Assembly: GCF_030285365.1 (NCBI RefSeq)
Contig: NZ_JASVDS010000004.1
Span: forward strand, 248,001 to 312,000
Direction: 5' to 3'
DNA length: 64,000 bases
Origin: Roseateles subflavus
Lineage (GTDB): Bacteria; Pseudomonadota; Gammaproteobacteria; Burkholderiales; Burkholderiaceae_C
Positions 7,023 to 14,012 of the stretch are shown piece after piece. A program made the translations under genes and the position numbers. The notes beneath the pieces are model-generated. The model did not search any database. It was not told the DNA's origin and saw only the letters and a program-made list of their open reading frames with translations. Position 1 is the first letter of the stretch, and every line of letters begins with the position of its first letter.

Positions 7023-8252
7023 ATGCCGAAGATTGCAAAGGAGCTTTCCGCGCTGGAAGTCAGCCGCCTCAAGGCGCCAGGCTTTGTATCGGTGGGCGGC
7101 GTTCCCGGCCTCAGCCTCCAAATCAGCCCCTCAGGCTCGAGGTCTTGGGTACTCCGTGTCAAGGTGGGGATGAAGCGCCGCGATATGGGGCTTGGTGCTT
7201 ATCCAGGCGTGACTCTGGCGCAGGCTCGCGACAAGGCCCGGCAGGCGCGGGAACTGATCGAGCAAGGGCACGATCCCATCCTGGAGCGCGAGCGGGCCCA
7301 GAGCCAGCTTCGGGCAGCCCAGGTGAGTGCTGTCACATTCGAGGAGGCGGCTCACTCGTTCATCAACGCAAAAGCCGCGGAGTGGACCAACACCAAGCAC
7401 GCTGCCCAATGGAAGGCCACCCTCGAAACCTACGCCTTCTCCGTCCTGGGCAAGTTGCACGTCGCCGACGTGGAGCAGGCTCATATTCTTCAAGTGCTTG
7501 AGCCGATCTGGACGACCAAGACCGAGACTGCCTCCCGGTTGCGCGGCCGTATTGAGAACGTACTGGACTGGGCCAAGGCGCGTGGCCTCCGCTCGGGCGA
7601 AAATCCCGCTCGGTGGCGTGGCCACCTCGACAAGTTGCTGGCGAAGCCAACAAAGGTCGCCAAGGTGGAGCACCACCCAGCGGTGCCGGTGGACGATGCA
7701 CCGGCTTTCTGCGCGGCGCTGCAAGAACGTGACGGTCTGGCTGCCCGAGCGCTGGAGTTCGCCATGCTTACCGCTGCGCGGTCCGGCGAGGTCCGGGGTG
7801 CCACGTGGGCCGAAATTGACCTCGAAAGGGCGATCTGGGTCATCCCTGCAGAGCGCATGAAGGCCAAGATTGAACATCGGGTGCCGCTGGCAGGTCGCGC
7901 GCTTGCACTTCTCAAGGCACTCCCTCGTGTTGAGGGCAGTGACTTTGTTTTTCCGGCCCCAAGAGGCGGCCAGTTGTCCGACATGGCCCTGACCGCCGTC
8001 ATGCGGCGGATGGGCCTGGACTACGTGCCGCATGGGCTGCGCAGCACCTTTCGCGACTGGGCGGCCGAGAAGACCAACTTTCCCCGGGATCTGGCGGAGA
8101 AGGCATTGGCACACGTGCTGACCAGTGCCGTAGAAGCCGCGTATCAGCGTAGCGACATGCTGGAACGGCGACGAGAAATGATGGAAAGCTGGGCGGACTA
8201 CATCGCTGCACCCGCACTGGAAGCTGGCAAACCTCTACGGAGCGAAGGGTGA
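7023..8252 (+). CDS. P4-type tyrosine recombinase/integrase
   Basis: A 409-residue integrase. The N-terminal DUF4102-type arm-binding domain is seen in GFVSVGGVPGLSLQI and MGLGAYPGVTLAQAR, followed by a SAM-like core-binding domain and a catalytic domain with Arg253 (TAARSGEVRG), His337-x-x-Arg340 (HGLRSTFRDW), His364 and the nucleophile Tyr374 (AAYQRSD). The ending RRREMMESWADY is typical of this family. It catalyses site-specific integration and excision at tRNA 3' ends, here tRNA-Ser(GGA). A strong GAGGAGG ribosome site precedes the start. It overlaps the next gene by four bases (GTGA). Confidence 0.95.
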   Translation: MPKIAKELSALEVSRLKAPGFVSVGGVPGLSLQISPSGSRSWVLRVKVGMKRRDMGLGAYPGVTLAQARDKARQARELIEQGHDPILERERAQSQLRAAQVSAVTFEEAAHSFINAKAAEWTNTKHAAQWKATLETYAFSVLGKLHVADVEQAHILQVLEPIWTTKTETASRLRGRIENVLDWAKARGLRSGENPARWRGHLDKLLAKPTKVAKVEHHPAVPVDDAPAFCAALQERDGLAARALEFAMLTAARSGEVRGATWAEIDLERAIWVIPAERMKAKIEHRVPLAGRALALLKALPRVEGSDFVFPAPRGGQLSDMALTAVMRRMGLDYVPHGLRSTFRDWAAEKTNFPRDLAEKALAHVLTSAVEAAYQRSDMLERRREMMESWADYIAAPALEAGKPLRSEG

Positions 8253-8908
8253 AACAGAAGACAGTTCGACGGCCGACCGACTTGCTCGATGCCGCAGAAG
8301 CCTCCGGAGTCGACAGCCTGTTTCAAAGGCAGTTGTTGGCACTGCGCGCGGGCAAGGTGCTGTTTCCTCCGCTGCCGCCCAGCGAAATGCAGGCCGAGTT
8401 GCTTTCCAAAGGGACAACTGTCAATCCAGAAGATGCCACGCACCTACAGGGCGGGGCATCTGTCGAAGATCAGGCCGGAGCCTTGCTGGACGCCCTAGTG
8501 ATGCATGTCGAGGCCAACGCCCTGAAGCCCAGCATGCTCAAGCTCATCGCCCAGCATCTGCGCGCTGAACAGGTCAGGGTGGGCAAGAATCAAGCCGCGA
8601 TGAAGGTGCTAGGGATGGCAAAGCCTTCCCGCCCCGTCACGCGGCCTGCAAAAGAGGAGGCCGCCGCACTCACCTTTGCAGAGGCAGTTGGGGATGGCTG
8701 CGACGAGAGTGCTGCAATTCGACGGGCCTATGACGCCTACTGGGCGCTCGCCCAGCCGCCCCAGAGCTACGACGCTGATCTAGAAGTCCCACGGGTAGGA
8801 AAGCATCCAACTCTGGCGCATCAGCGAATGGAGACGATTCGAGCTGTACTTGCCAAATGGGGGGTCCTCGAATCTCGCAGGCCAGGGCGCCCCAAGAAAT
8901 CCAAATGA
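8249..8908 (+). CDS. Island protein of unknown function, coupled to the integrase
   Basis: A 219-residue protein that starts with GTG and overlaps the integrase stop by four bases, so it is translationally coupled. It is soluble, has no signal peptide, and ends in a basic tail (RRPGRPKKSK) that resembles an AT-hook and could bind DNA. The N-terminal half is helical and leucine-rich; residues 145-205 contain ESAAIRRAYDAYWAL, which could form a helical domain. I do not recognise a family. Its position suggests a role in the integration/excision cycle or in element control, but that is only context. Confidence 0.65.
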   Translation: MKQKTVRRPTDLLDAAEASGVDSLFQRQLLALRAGKVLFPPLPPSEMQAELLSKGTTVNPEDATHLQGGASVEDQAGALLDALVMHVEANALKPSMLKLIAQHLRAEQVRVGKNQAAMKVLGMAKPSRPVTRPAKEEAAALTFAEAVGDGCDESAAIRRAYDAYWALAQPPQSYDADLEVPRVGKHPTLAHQRMETIRAVLAKWGVLESRRPGRPKKSK

Positions 8909-8946
8909 ACTAGGTGCCGACCGTTGGAATTTTGAGCCGGAAAACT

Positions 8947-8978
8947 AGCGCCTTCTCAACAACCAGGAGCAAGGCGCT
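8947..8978. promoter_or_regulatory. Inverted repeat enclosing the ribosome binding site of the AlpA-like gene
   Basis: AGCGCCTT (8947-8954) and AAGGCGCT (8971-8978) form a perfect eight-bp inverted repeat. The 16-base loop contains the AGGAG Shine-Dalgarno (8965-8969) of the gene that starts at 8981. As DNA it could be an operator; as RNA the hairpin would present the ribosome site in its loop. Confidence 0.5.
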
Positions 8979-8980
8979 CA

Positions 8981-9187
8981 ATGAAGACTCAAGCAACCAC
9001 ATTCCCGACGCTGGTCCTGCGCAAACGTGATGTATGCGACCGGCTGGGCATCAGCCCGGCTCATCTGGATCGCCTCAGAGCGGCCGGTCAATTCATCACG
9101 CCCATCCGCCTTGGCGTTCAGGCCATCGGCTTTCTGGCCGCCGACGTAGACGCATGGCTCGCTAGCCGCCCGAGGGTCGAGCAATGA
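8981..9187 (+). CDS. AlpA-family helix-turn-helix regulator/excisionase-like protein
   Basis: A 68-residue protein with a winged-helix MerR/AlpA-type layout: LRKRDVCDRLGISPAHLDRLRAAG is the helix-turn-helix and RLGVQAIGFLAADVDAWLASR is the typical AlpA ending. AlpA proteins control integrase or excisionase expression in cryptic prophages and islands, and many act directly as excisionases. It is the first of three overlapping small genes: its stop overlaps the next start by four bases. The inverted repeat over its ribosome site suggests autoregulation, which is an inference. Confidence 0.85.
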   Translation: MKTQATTFPTLVLRKRDVCDRLGISPAHLDRLRAAGQFITPIRLGVQAIGFLAADVDAWLASRPRVEQ

Positions 9188-9438
9188 AGCACGGCCATTC
9201 GCAGACCATCGCCGAGCAGGCCAAGGCAATCGCAGCGGCGCTCGCAGCTTGCCCCGAGGCGGCCCCGGAGTCCGTCATCGCCCAGGCTCTGCTCACGCTT
9301 CAATTCTGGGAGTCGATTGAGGTTTCCGAACCTGCCATCTACCTAGACGCTCGCGACCAACGGGAAGAGGTCTTTGACCACCCGAAAGACGAGGCACAGA
9401 ACCACAACGACGCCCGGAGGACCTACGCATGCAGCTGA
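9184..9438 (+). CDS. Small island protein of unknown function
   Basis: An 84-residue protein whose ATG overlaps the stop of the AlpA-like gene (ATGA). It is acidic to neutral and helical in the first half (IAEQAKAIAAALAACPE), with no membrane segment or signal peptide. The C-terminus is polar and charged. No family recognised. The tight coupling to a regulator and to the next small gene suggests the three are made together. Confidence 0.6.
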   Translation: MKHGHSQTIAEQAKAIAAALAACPEAAPESVIAQALLTLQFWESIEVSEPAIYLDARDQREEVFDHPKDEAQNHNDARRTYACS

Positions 9439-9686
9439 ATCACATCGACCTCTCACAACTCGCCGACACCCTGGAACAGTCGGAAATCCTGGCTCAGCTC
9501 AACGGGCCTGGACGCATCACAACCTACGTCCTGAACTACTCCGGCCAGGACATCCTGGTTCACGCGGCGGCTGGAGACAACTGGGCCACGGTTGTCTATC
9601 CCTGCTCCAGCTTCGATGCGGAGGACGGCTCAATCCATGACAACGCCCGGCAGTCCTTGGGCGCCGGCCATGCGGATGGCAGCTGA
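9429..9686 (+). CDS. Small island protein of unknown function
   Basis: An 85-residue protein that overlaps the preceding gene by ten bases. It has beta-rich segments (RITTYVLNYSGQDILVHAAAGDNWATVVY) and acidic ends, with no signal peptide or membrane segment. No family recognised. It ends the three-gene cluster and is followed by a strong hairpin at 9708-9738. Confidence 0.6.
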   Translation: MQLNHIDLSQLADTLEQSEILAQLNGPGRITTYVLNYSGQDILVHAAAGDNWATVVYPCSSFDAEDGSIHDNARQSLGAGHADGS

Positions 9687-9707
9687 CCGGTGTAGTGCGG
9701 CCGACCA

Positions 9708-9738
9708 CACAACGCCCGGCGCCGAGCCGGGCGTTGTG
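9708..9738 (+). terminator. Strong hairpin after the AlpA cluster
   Basis: CACAACGCCCGGC (9708-9720) and GCCGGGCGTTGTG (9726-9738) form a perfect 13-bp stem with a five-base loop. No U-run follows, so it may be a terminator helped by Rho or a processing/attenuation structure. Confidence 0.55.
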
Positions 9739-9813
9739 CATTCGGTGCCTGCGCTCATCGCTGCCAAACGTGGAAGTTGCGACCTTCAGCACTTCGGCAA
9801 AGCGGTCTCCTGC

Positions 9814-10494
9814 ATGCGGGAGCAGTCCACGCGGGACCTGATCATCAGACTGGAGAGCACTGCCGACGCGCTGACCCTGTGGGCCTTGCACCTGGAACTG
9901 GACAAGCGCGAGGTGCCACCCTGCCTCCGCTGGCCGGCGAATGACGCAACACGCCAGGCCGAGTTCATCACGCTGCTGGCCGACCTGCTCTGGTTCTGCC
10001 GGCGGAACCCAGAACATCGCCCCAGGTTCCGGGGCTGGCGCGACCTGCTGAACCAGCCACCCGCAAGCGCTCGTTGGCACCACTGCGCACACCGGCAGTT
10101 TCTGTTCATCGCAGCGCGCCGGTCTGTGTCCCACTGGTGCGCCACGGGCCTGGACCTGTCGGACCAGCAAAGGCAAGACCTGATGACCCTGGAAACTAAC
10201 GCCATGCGGGCGAGCAGGCGAGCCCTTGAGCCGCGGCAGTTTGCGGGCCTTCGGGAGCGCCTGGAATGCCACTCACGCAGGCACCCGGACAAGTCAGGAC
10301 GGGTCACCCCTGCCCAGGTTGCCTCGCGCAGAGCCTTGCTCTGGAGAACCTACGTGCTCGCCGGCCGGAGTCCAACCCGAGCGGTGGAGTTCTGGGCGCT
10401 GTTGTCAGGCGAGGAGCTGACGCGGCAGGCCCTGTCCAAGCAGATCGCTCTCGTGGCCGAAATCCTGCGGAAGGAACGACTCACTGCTTCTTGA
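9814..10494 (+). CDS. Island protein of unknown function
   Basis: A 226-residue protein from the Met at 9814; the frame stays open upstream, but that stretch runs through the 13-bp hairpin and overlaps the previous gene, so the shorter start is preferred. It is basic, rich in Arg, Trp and His (e.g. ARWHHCAHRQFLFIAARR) and largely helical, ending in ELTRQALSKQIALVAEILRKE. No motif of a known family was recognised. The high basic content suggests nucleic-acid binding; a replication-related role is possible but not shown. The start is uncertain. Confidence 0.5.
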   Translation: MREQSTRDLIIRLESTADALTLWALHLELDKREVPPCLRWPANDATRQAEFITLLADLLWFCRRNPEHRPRFRGWRDLLNQPPASARWHHCAHRQFLFIAARRSVSHWCATGLDLSDQQRQDLMTLETNAMRASRRALEPRQFAGLRERLECHSRRHPDKSGRVTPAQVASRRALLWRTYVLAGRSPTRAVEFWALLSGEELTRQALSKQIALVAEILRKERLTAS

Positions 10495-10510
10495 CCTATG
10501 CTGGGTGCCT

Positions 10511-10527
10511 GCTGATCGAAGATCAGC
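10511..10527. repeat. Short inverted repeat between convergent genes
   Basis: GCTGATC-GAA-GATCAGC is a seven-bp perfect stem with a three-base loop between the plus-strand gene ending at 10494 and the minus-strand KAP gene ending at 10637. It could contribute to termination in either direction. Confidence 0.4.
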
Positions 10528-10636
10528 TTGGTTCGCGCAATCCCTTCAGAGCGAGACTGGGCAGGGCGAAAAGGGGTTGCGCCAACGAGACCAACAAGGG
10601 GGAGCGTGCGGCGTACCGACGGCATCCCCTTAGTTC

Positions 10637-11980
10637 TCATCTCCCTATCGTCAAGTTGACTTGATCGAAGACCGAGAAGCAGTAATGGCTGGGCTCAACC
10701 CCTGGCGACAACTGCATGAGTATCACAGGGACTTGCTCCTCTAATGGCGTCTTGAATCCTGTGGCGGCGCACTTGTGCAGTCCCCCGAAGAACCCGAAGA
10801 GATGACGTGCCAAATCCGAGTGAGCACGGAACTCGTCGCACATGCGCGCCGCCTCGCCATGTGCATTCGATTTGTTTGCAAGTATCCCGTCGTACAGCTC
10901 TGGTCGTGCAATCTTGAGCGCAATTGGCCATGCGGCAAACGTCGCATGCTGGCCCTTGGGGCTAGCGAACGAGAAGAGCGGAATTGCGCGCTCAAGGTCT
11001 CGCAAAGACATATTCAGCAACGAAGCGCAAAGGCCCAATGCGCTGGAGAAGTTCTCTGAAGTCGTGTCTCGCTGAAATCCATACCGCTGCAGTTCTGCCG
11101 ACACAAAGCGCGTGTTGTCATTTGGCTTGCCTCGCTCCAACGACAGCCGCTTGGGCAGGGTCAAGGATAAATGAACAAACTTGGCAAGGTATGCCTCGGC
11201 GTCAACGCCATCGCCGTAGACCCCACGCACACTGGCAGCGAGTTGCTTGCGGTTCACGAGTAAGACAAAAATGATCCCGGGCACGTCAAAGAAGTGCTTG
11301 ATCCGCTCGACGGCATGAACTGCAAAGTCTGGGCGGCAGCGGTCAAGTTCATCAACGAAAATAACAACGGGCTTCTCCGCCTCTGCTGCGAGGTTCGCAA
11401 GCGCGGCTCTGAATCCCTGAACACTCTTTTTGTTCGTCTCATGCTCCTCCAGGGCTTTCGCCACGAGCTTCTCGAGTTGCTCGGCTCCCTTTTCATCAGC
11501 TTTCTTGATCGCCTGGGCGATGTCGTCGCCCAGGGCGGAATTGCCGACCGCCAGATGACCCAGGGTGTTGACCGCCAGCTTCGCCGCCGCAGGCAGCAAT
11601 GAGGCCCCGACCTTCTTTCCCGCCTCCAGCAGCTTGGTTCTGACTTCCGGCTTCCCTTTCTTGGCCAGCGTCAGGAACTCGCCGGCAAAAAGTGCAAAAG
11701 GATCGCCCACATAGTCCTGTTGGAAGCAATCGATCAGCACAGACCGGAAGCCTTTGTCCTCCAGCACTGCATGCCAGCGTCTTGCGAACCATGACTTGCC
11801 TTCGCCCCAGGGGGCGTCTATTGCAATTACCGCACCATTCGGGAGGCTCTCAAGCAGCCCGGAAAGGCGCTCGGCAAGTGCTTCTCGCTCGAACAGGTCG
11901 CCCAGGAAACGATTGGTTGGGACTTCATCTGCTTGGCGGCTGAAAAGTGGTGCCTGTTGCTGGGTGCCCATCTGATTCAT
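10637..11980 (-). CDS. KAP-family P-loop NTPase
   Basis: A 447-residue NTPase with Walker A APWGEGKS (56-63) and Walker B VVIFVDELDRCRP (204-216), the latter being the hallmark of the KAP family. Between them lies a long helical insert (about 110-190), with a moderately hydrophobic part near 120-150 where many KAP proteins have membrane segments. KAP NTPases occur widely in prophages and defence islands, often next to nucleases or effectors. It is divergent from the Shedu gene with a 356-base shared upstream region. A direct role in phage defence is inferred from context. Confidence 0.9.
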   Translation of the reverse strand: MNQMGTQQQAPLFSRQADEVPTNRFLGDLFEREALAERLSGLLESLPNGAVIAIDAPWGEGKSWFARRWHAVLEDKGFRSVLIDCFQQDYVGDPFALFAGEFLTLAKKGKPEVRTKLLEAGKKVGASLLPAAAKLAVNTLGHLAVGNSALGDDIAQAIKKADEKGAEQLEKLVAKALEEHETNKKSVQGFRAALANLAAEAEKPVVIFVDELDRCRPDFAVHAVERIKHFFDVPGIIFVLLVNRKQLAASVRGVYGDGVDAEAYLAKFVHLSLTLPKRLSLERGKPNDNTRFVSAELQRYGFQRDTTSENFSSALGLCASLLNMSLRDLERAIPLFSFASPKGQHATFAAWPIALKIARPELYDGILANKSNAHGEAARMCDEFRAHSDLARHLFGFFGGLHKCAATGFKTPLEEQVPVILMQLSPGVEPSHYCFSVFDQVNLTIGR

Positions 11981-12336
11981 TCATCCTCCCTATGAACTGG
12001 ATTTGGCTATGGTGTTTGGGCGATCTTTGGACTCCACCCGACCTTGGACCCCCTATAGGATCGCTCAAGTGGCATAGCCCTTGATTAGTAATTTTTTGGG
12101 CTGTGCCCCAAACCGAGCTTATAGGTAGCGCTATAAGGCGAACCGCAGAATGATGCCCTTCCATGCTTCAAAAGACTCGTGATTCTCCAAAAACGCCTAG
12201 CATGGCAATCACCGCAGAGCCCACCTCAGTAACCTGCCAACTAAACAGAATCGCCTCTACGCTATCCTCGGCTGTGTCATCTGTGCCGTTATAGCTGCAT
12301 GGAGCAGACGGGCAGCACCATGCAAGGAGGACCTAC
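11981..12336. promoter_or_regulatory. Divergent control region between KAP NTPase and Shedu
   Basis: This AT-richer 356-base region separates two divergent genes. It contains a palindrome CTTATAG-N6-CTATAAG (12118-12137), a further CTATAGG near 12051, and a long imperfect inverted repeat GGCATAGCCC/GGGCTGTGCC (12071-12107) enclosing a T-run. A GTTATAGC at about 12289 may be the -10 of the Shedu gene, and a clear AGGAGG ribosome site lies before its ATG. No small ORF with coding character was seen. Confidence 0.5.
12118..12137. promoter_or_regulatory. Operator-like palindrome CTTATAG-N6-CTATAAG
   Basis: Two seven-bp arms form a perfect inverted repeat with a six-base centre (GTAGCG), giving a centre-to-centre distance of 13 bases. 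It lies about midway between the KAP and Shedu genes. Confidence 0.5.
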
Positions 12337-13518
12337 ATGCCGGACGATTTCGACATCCACAAGAACAAGCTGCCGGGCAAGACCTACATCAGCCCTCGCG
12401 TGACCACAGAGCAAGGTCCTCTCCGCATCGCTTCCAAGGTGGTTGATTCTGAGGGACTCCACTATGCAAAGCTTAAGAAGGAAGTGGTGCTGCGACGCAC
12501 AGAAGCCGGCCGCACGGAGATCATCGCCAAGTTCCTGGAGGATAGTCGAGGCTTAACGGTGGTCACCTTGCAAGCATTCAACGGCACCACCGGCAGCCCA
12601 CAGAACACGCACTTTTCGTTTGTGGGTGCAGAGATTCCTAGACTCTTGACGTTCTTCGAAGACATTGCGGCTGTCGAATTCAAGGACAGCGGCAAGGTCA
12701 ACATCTCGGACGCTGAACTCCGCAGGCTAACGCTATCCAAGGCTCAAGCTGAAGCCTTGGTCAATGACAACCAAGAGGTGTTCACGGAGGCGATTGAGGC
12801 CGCCCTGACCAAGGAAGATGTAGTGGCCTTGGGGTATCGCAAGAAGCAGGTCCAGACCTTCGGACGGCTCCTAAGTGATCGCGAATACTTCGACCAGGTG
12901 AAGGCGACCAAGCAAGCCCGGGGCGACGAGGCGCTATGGCAGCTGTTCTTCGAGAAGAACCAGTGGATCTTCGGCTATGGCCTCAGCTACTTCTTTGTCA
13001 CAGGGTTTGAAAACAAGAAGCTTGAGCAAGTTGTCCAGGGGCATGATTTGCTCAATCACGGCAAGAGAGCCGATGGCCTGATGAAGTCGCGGGGGATCAT
13101 CAACTCGCTCTGCTTTGTAGAGATCAAGACTCACGCAACCAGCCTCTTGGACAGCTCTCCCTACCGCGCCGGGTGCTGGGCGCCCTCTAAGGAACTGAGC
13201 GGTGCAGTTGCGCAGGTCCAGGGTACTGTTGCCGAGGCTATGAGAAACCTTTATGGGCTCCTACGCCCCACAGACGCCGACGGGGCTCCAACAGGCGAAG
13301 AGGTATTCAACTTCAAGCCGCGAGCCTTCATTGTCGCCGGGTCGCTGAGCGAGTTCGTCACTGACCATGGTGTGCACACCGACCGCCTCCGCTCGTTCGA
13401 GATGTATCGAAACAGCATCGAGGGAATCGAGATCTTGACCTTCGACGAGCTTTACGAGCGCAGCAAGTTCATCGTCGATGCCCGAGCGTCTGCGAGCCTT
13501 CCTGTCATCAAGGCGTGA
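12337..13518 (+). CDS. sduA: Shedu anti-phage defence protein (DUF4263 nuclease)
   Basis: A 393-residue protein. The C-terminal half matches the Shedu DUF4263 domain: LWQLFFEKNQWIFGYGL (200-216), then a PD-(D/E)xK nuclease core with Asp246 (GKRADGL), Glu262-x-Lys264 (FVEIKT) and Gln293 (AVAQVQ), and the family ending SFEMYRNSIEGIEILTFDELYERSKF. The N-terminal 190 residues form a separate beta-rich domain that may sense the trigger. Shedu is a known single-gene phage-defence system. It has an AGGAGG ribosome site, and its own hairpin terminator follows. The catalytic residues appear intact, so it is probably functional. Confidence 0.93.
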   Translation: MPDDFDIHKNKLPGKTYISPRVTTEQGPLRIASKVVDSEGLHYAKLKKEVVLRRTEAGRTEIIAKFLEDSRGLTVVTLQAFNGTTGSPQNTHFSFVGAEIPRLLTFFEDIAAVEFKDSGKVNISDAELRRLTLSKAQAEALVNDNQEVFTEAIEAALTKEDVVALGYRKKQVQTFGRLLSDREYFDQVKATKQARGDEALWQLFFEKNQWIFGYGLSYFFVTGFENKKLEQVVQGHDLLNHGKRADGLMKSRGIINSLCFVEIKTHATSLLDSSPYRAGCWAPSKELSGAVAQVQGTVAEAMRNLYGLLRPTDADGAPTGEEVFNFKPRAFIVAGSLSEFVTDHGVHTDRLRSFEMYRNSIEGIEILTFDELYERSKFIVDARASASLPVIKA

Positions 13519-13520
13519 TA

Positions 13521-13543
13521 GCAGCCTGGGGAGCCCAGGCTGC
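13521..13543 (+). terminator. Hairpin terminator after Shedu
   Basis: GCAGCCTGGG-GAG-CCCAGGCTGC is a perfect ten-bp stem directly after the Shedu stop codon (13516-13518). It lacks a strong U-run. Confidence 0.6.
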
Positions 13544-13781
13544 GTCTCACTGGGCCATAGAGCCATAGCACACAGGGCGTAGTTGGCGGCACCAAAAGTG
13601 CATGTTGCTGAGGGTCGCGCGGGGCACACCTAGGGGGGGGCCTGCGCGCCATCCAAGCAGGTGGCGAACGCAAGAAAACGTCAGAGTAACCGCAACGGTT
13701 TTAGGCCCACCGCGCAAAGTGGGCGCATGGCTGTCGCCCCACGACCGCAAGCACTTTGGCCTTTGTTGGGCTGGATGATGG
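13544..13781. other. Non-coding right end of the island
   Basis: No convincing gene is seen between the Shedu terminator and the island's right boundary. It contains an eight-base G run near 13633 and a short hairpin GCCCACcgcgcaaaGTGGGC around 13706-13725. Confidence 0.5.
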
Positions 13782-13820
13782 GTAGAAACGAAAAATGGGC
13801 CCAGAGGGCCCATTTCTACG
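13782..13820 (-). terminator. Island-supplied terminator for tRNA-Ser
   Basis: ATGGGCCC (13795-13802) and GGGCCCAT (13806-13813) make an eight-bp stem, and the AAAAA on the left reads as a T-run on the minus strand. GTAGAAA/TTTCTAC arms extend the structure outward. It replaces the native tRNA terminator now stranded at 6784-6826 and is partly similar to it in sequence (GGGCCCRTTTCTAC). Confidence 0.75.
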
Positions 13821-13827
13821 TACAACT

Positions 13828-13841
13828 TGGCGGAGAGAGCG
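13828..13841. repeat. attR core (14-bp direct repeat within the tRNA-Ser 3' end)
   Basis: TGGCGGAGAGAGCG, identical to 6834-6847. It forms the CCA end and acceptor/T-arm edge of the tRNA-Ser gene. Confidence 0.85.
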
Positions 13842-13918
13842 GGATTCGAACCCGCGGTGGGCTATTAACCCACACACGCTTTCCAGGCGTGCGACTTAAA
13901 CCACTCATCCATCTCTCC
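13828..13918 (-). tRNA. serT(GGA): tRNA-Ser (anticodon GGA)
   Basis: On the minus strand the 91-base gene has a seven-bp acceptor stem (GGAGAGA with TCTCTCC), discriminator G and an encoded CCA end. The anticodon stem CACGC/GCGTG carries the loop CTGGAAA (anticodon GGA). The long variable arm TGTGGGTTAATAGCCCACC is typical of class II serine tRNA, and the T-loop is GGTTCGAATCC. It reads UCC/UCU serine codons. The 3' end is the integration site of the island and is restored intact. Confidence 0.95.
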
Positions 13919-14012
13919 GAAGCCCGCCATCATAGCGCAGTTTTTTGGGGTGCCAGGAAAGTTCAGCACTTTTTTGAAAAATATCTGAAGCGTCCGGGTG
14001 AGGGCGCCGGCG

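Larger units (their letters stand above)
6834..13841. mobile_element. tRNA-Ser-integrated genomic island with integrase, AlpA-like regulator, KAP NTPase and Shedu
   Basis: The element is bounded by an identical 14-bp sequence, TGGCGGAGAGAGCG, at 6834-6847 and 13828-13841. The right copy is the 3' end (with CCA) of a minus-strand tRNA-Ser gene; the left copy is the displaced original 3' end, next to the native tRNA terminator. A P4-type tyrosine recombinase gene begins about 175 bases inside the left end, the usual arrangement for tRNA-targeting islands. The genes inside have less GC-biased, more mixed codon use than the flanks. No replication, capsid or conjugation genes were recognised, so it is a small integrative island or satellite relic. 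Confidence 0.88.

Noticed and set aside
13619-13740. A gene at the right end of the island near the G run
   Set aside because: The short frames in both directions lack ribosome sites and protein-like composition.
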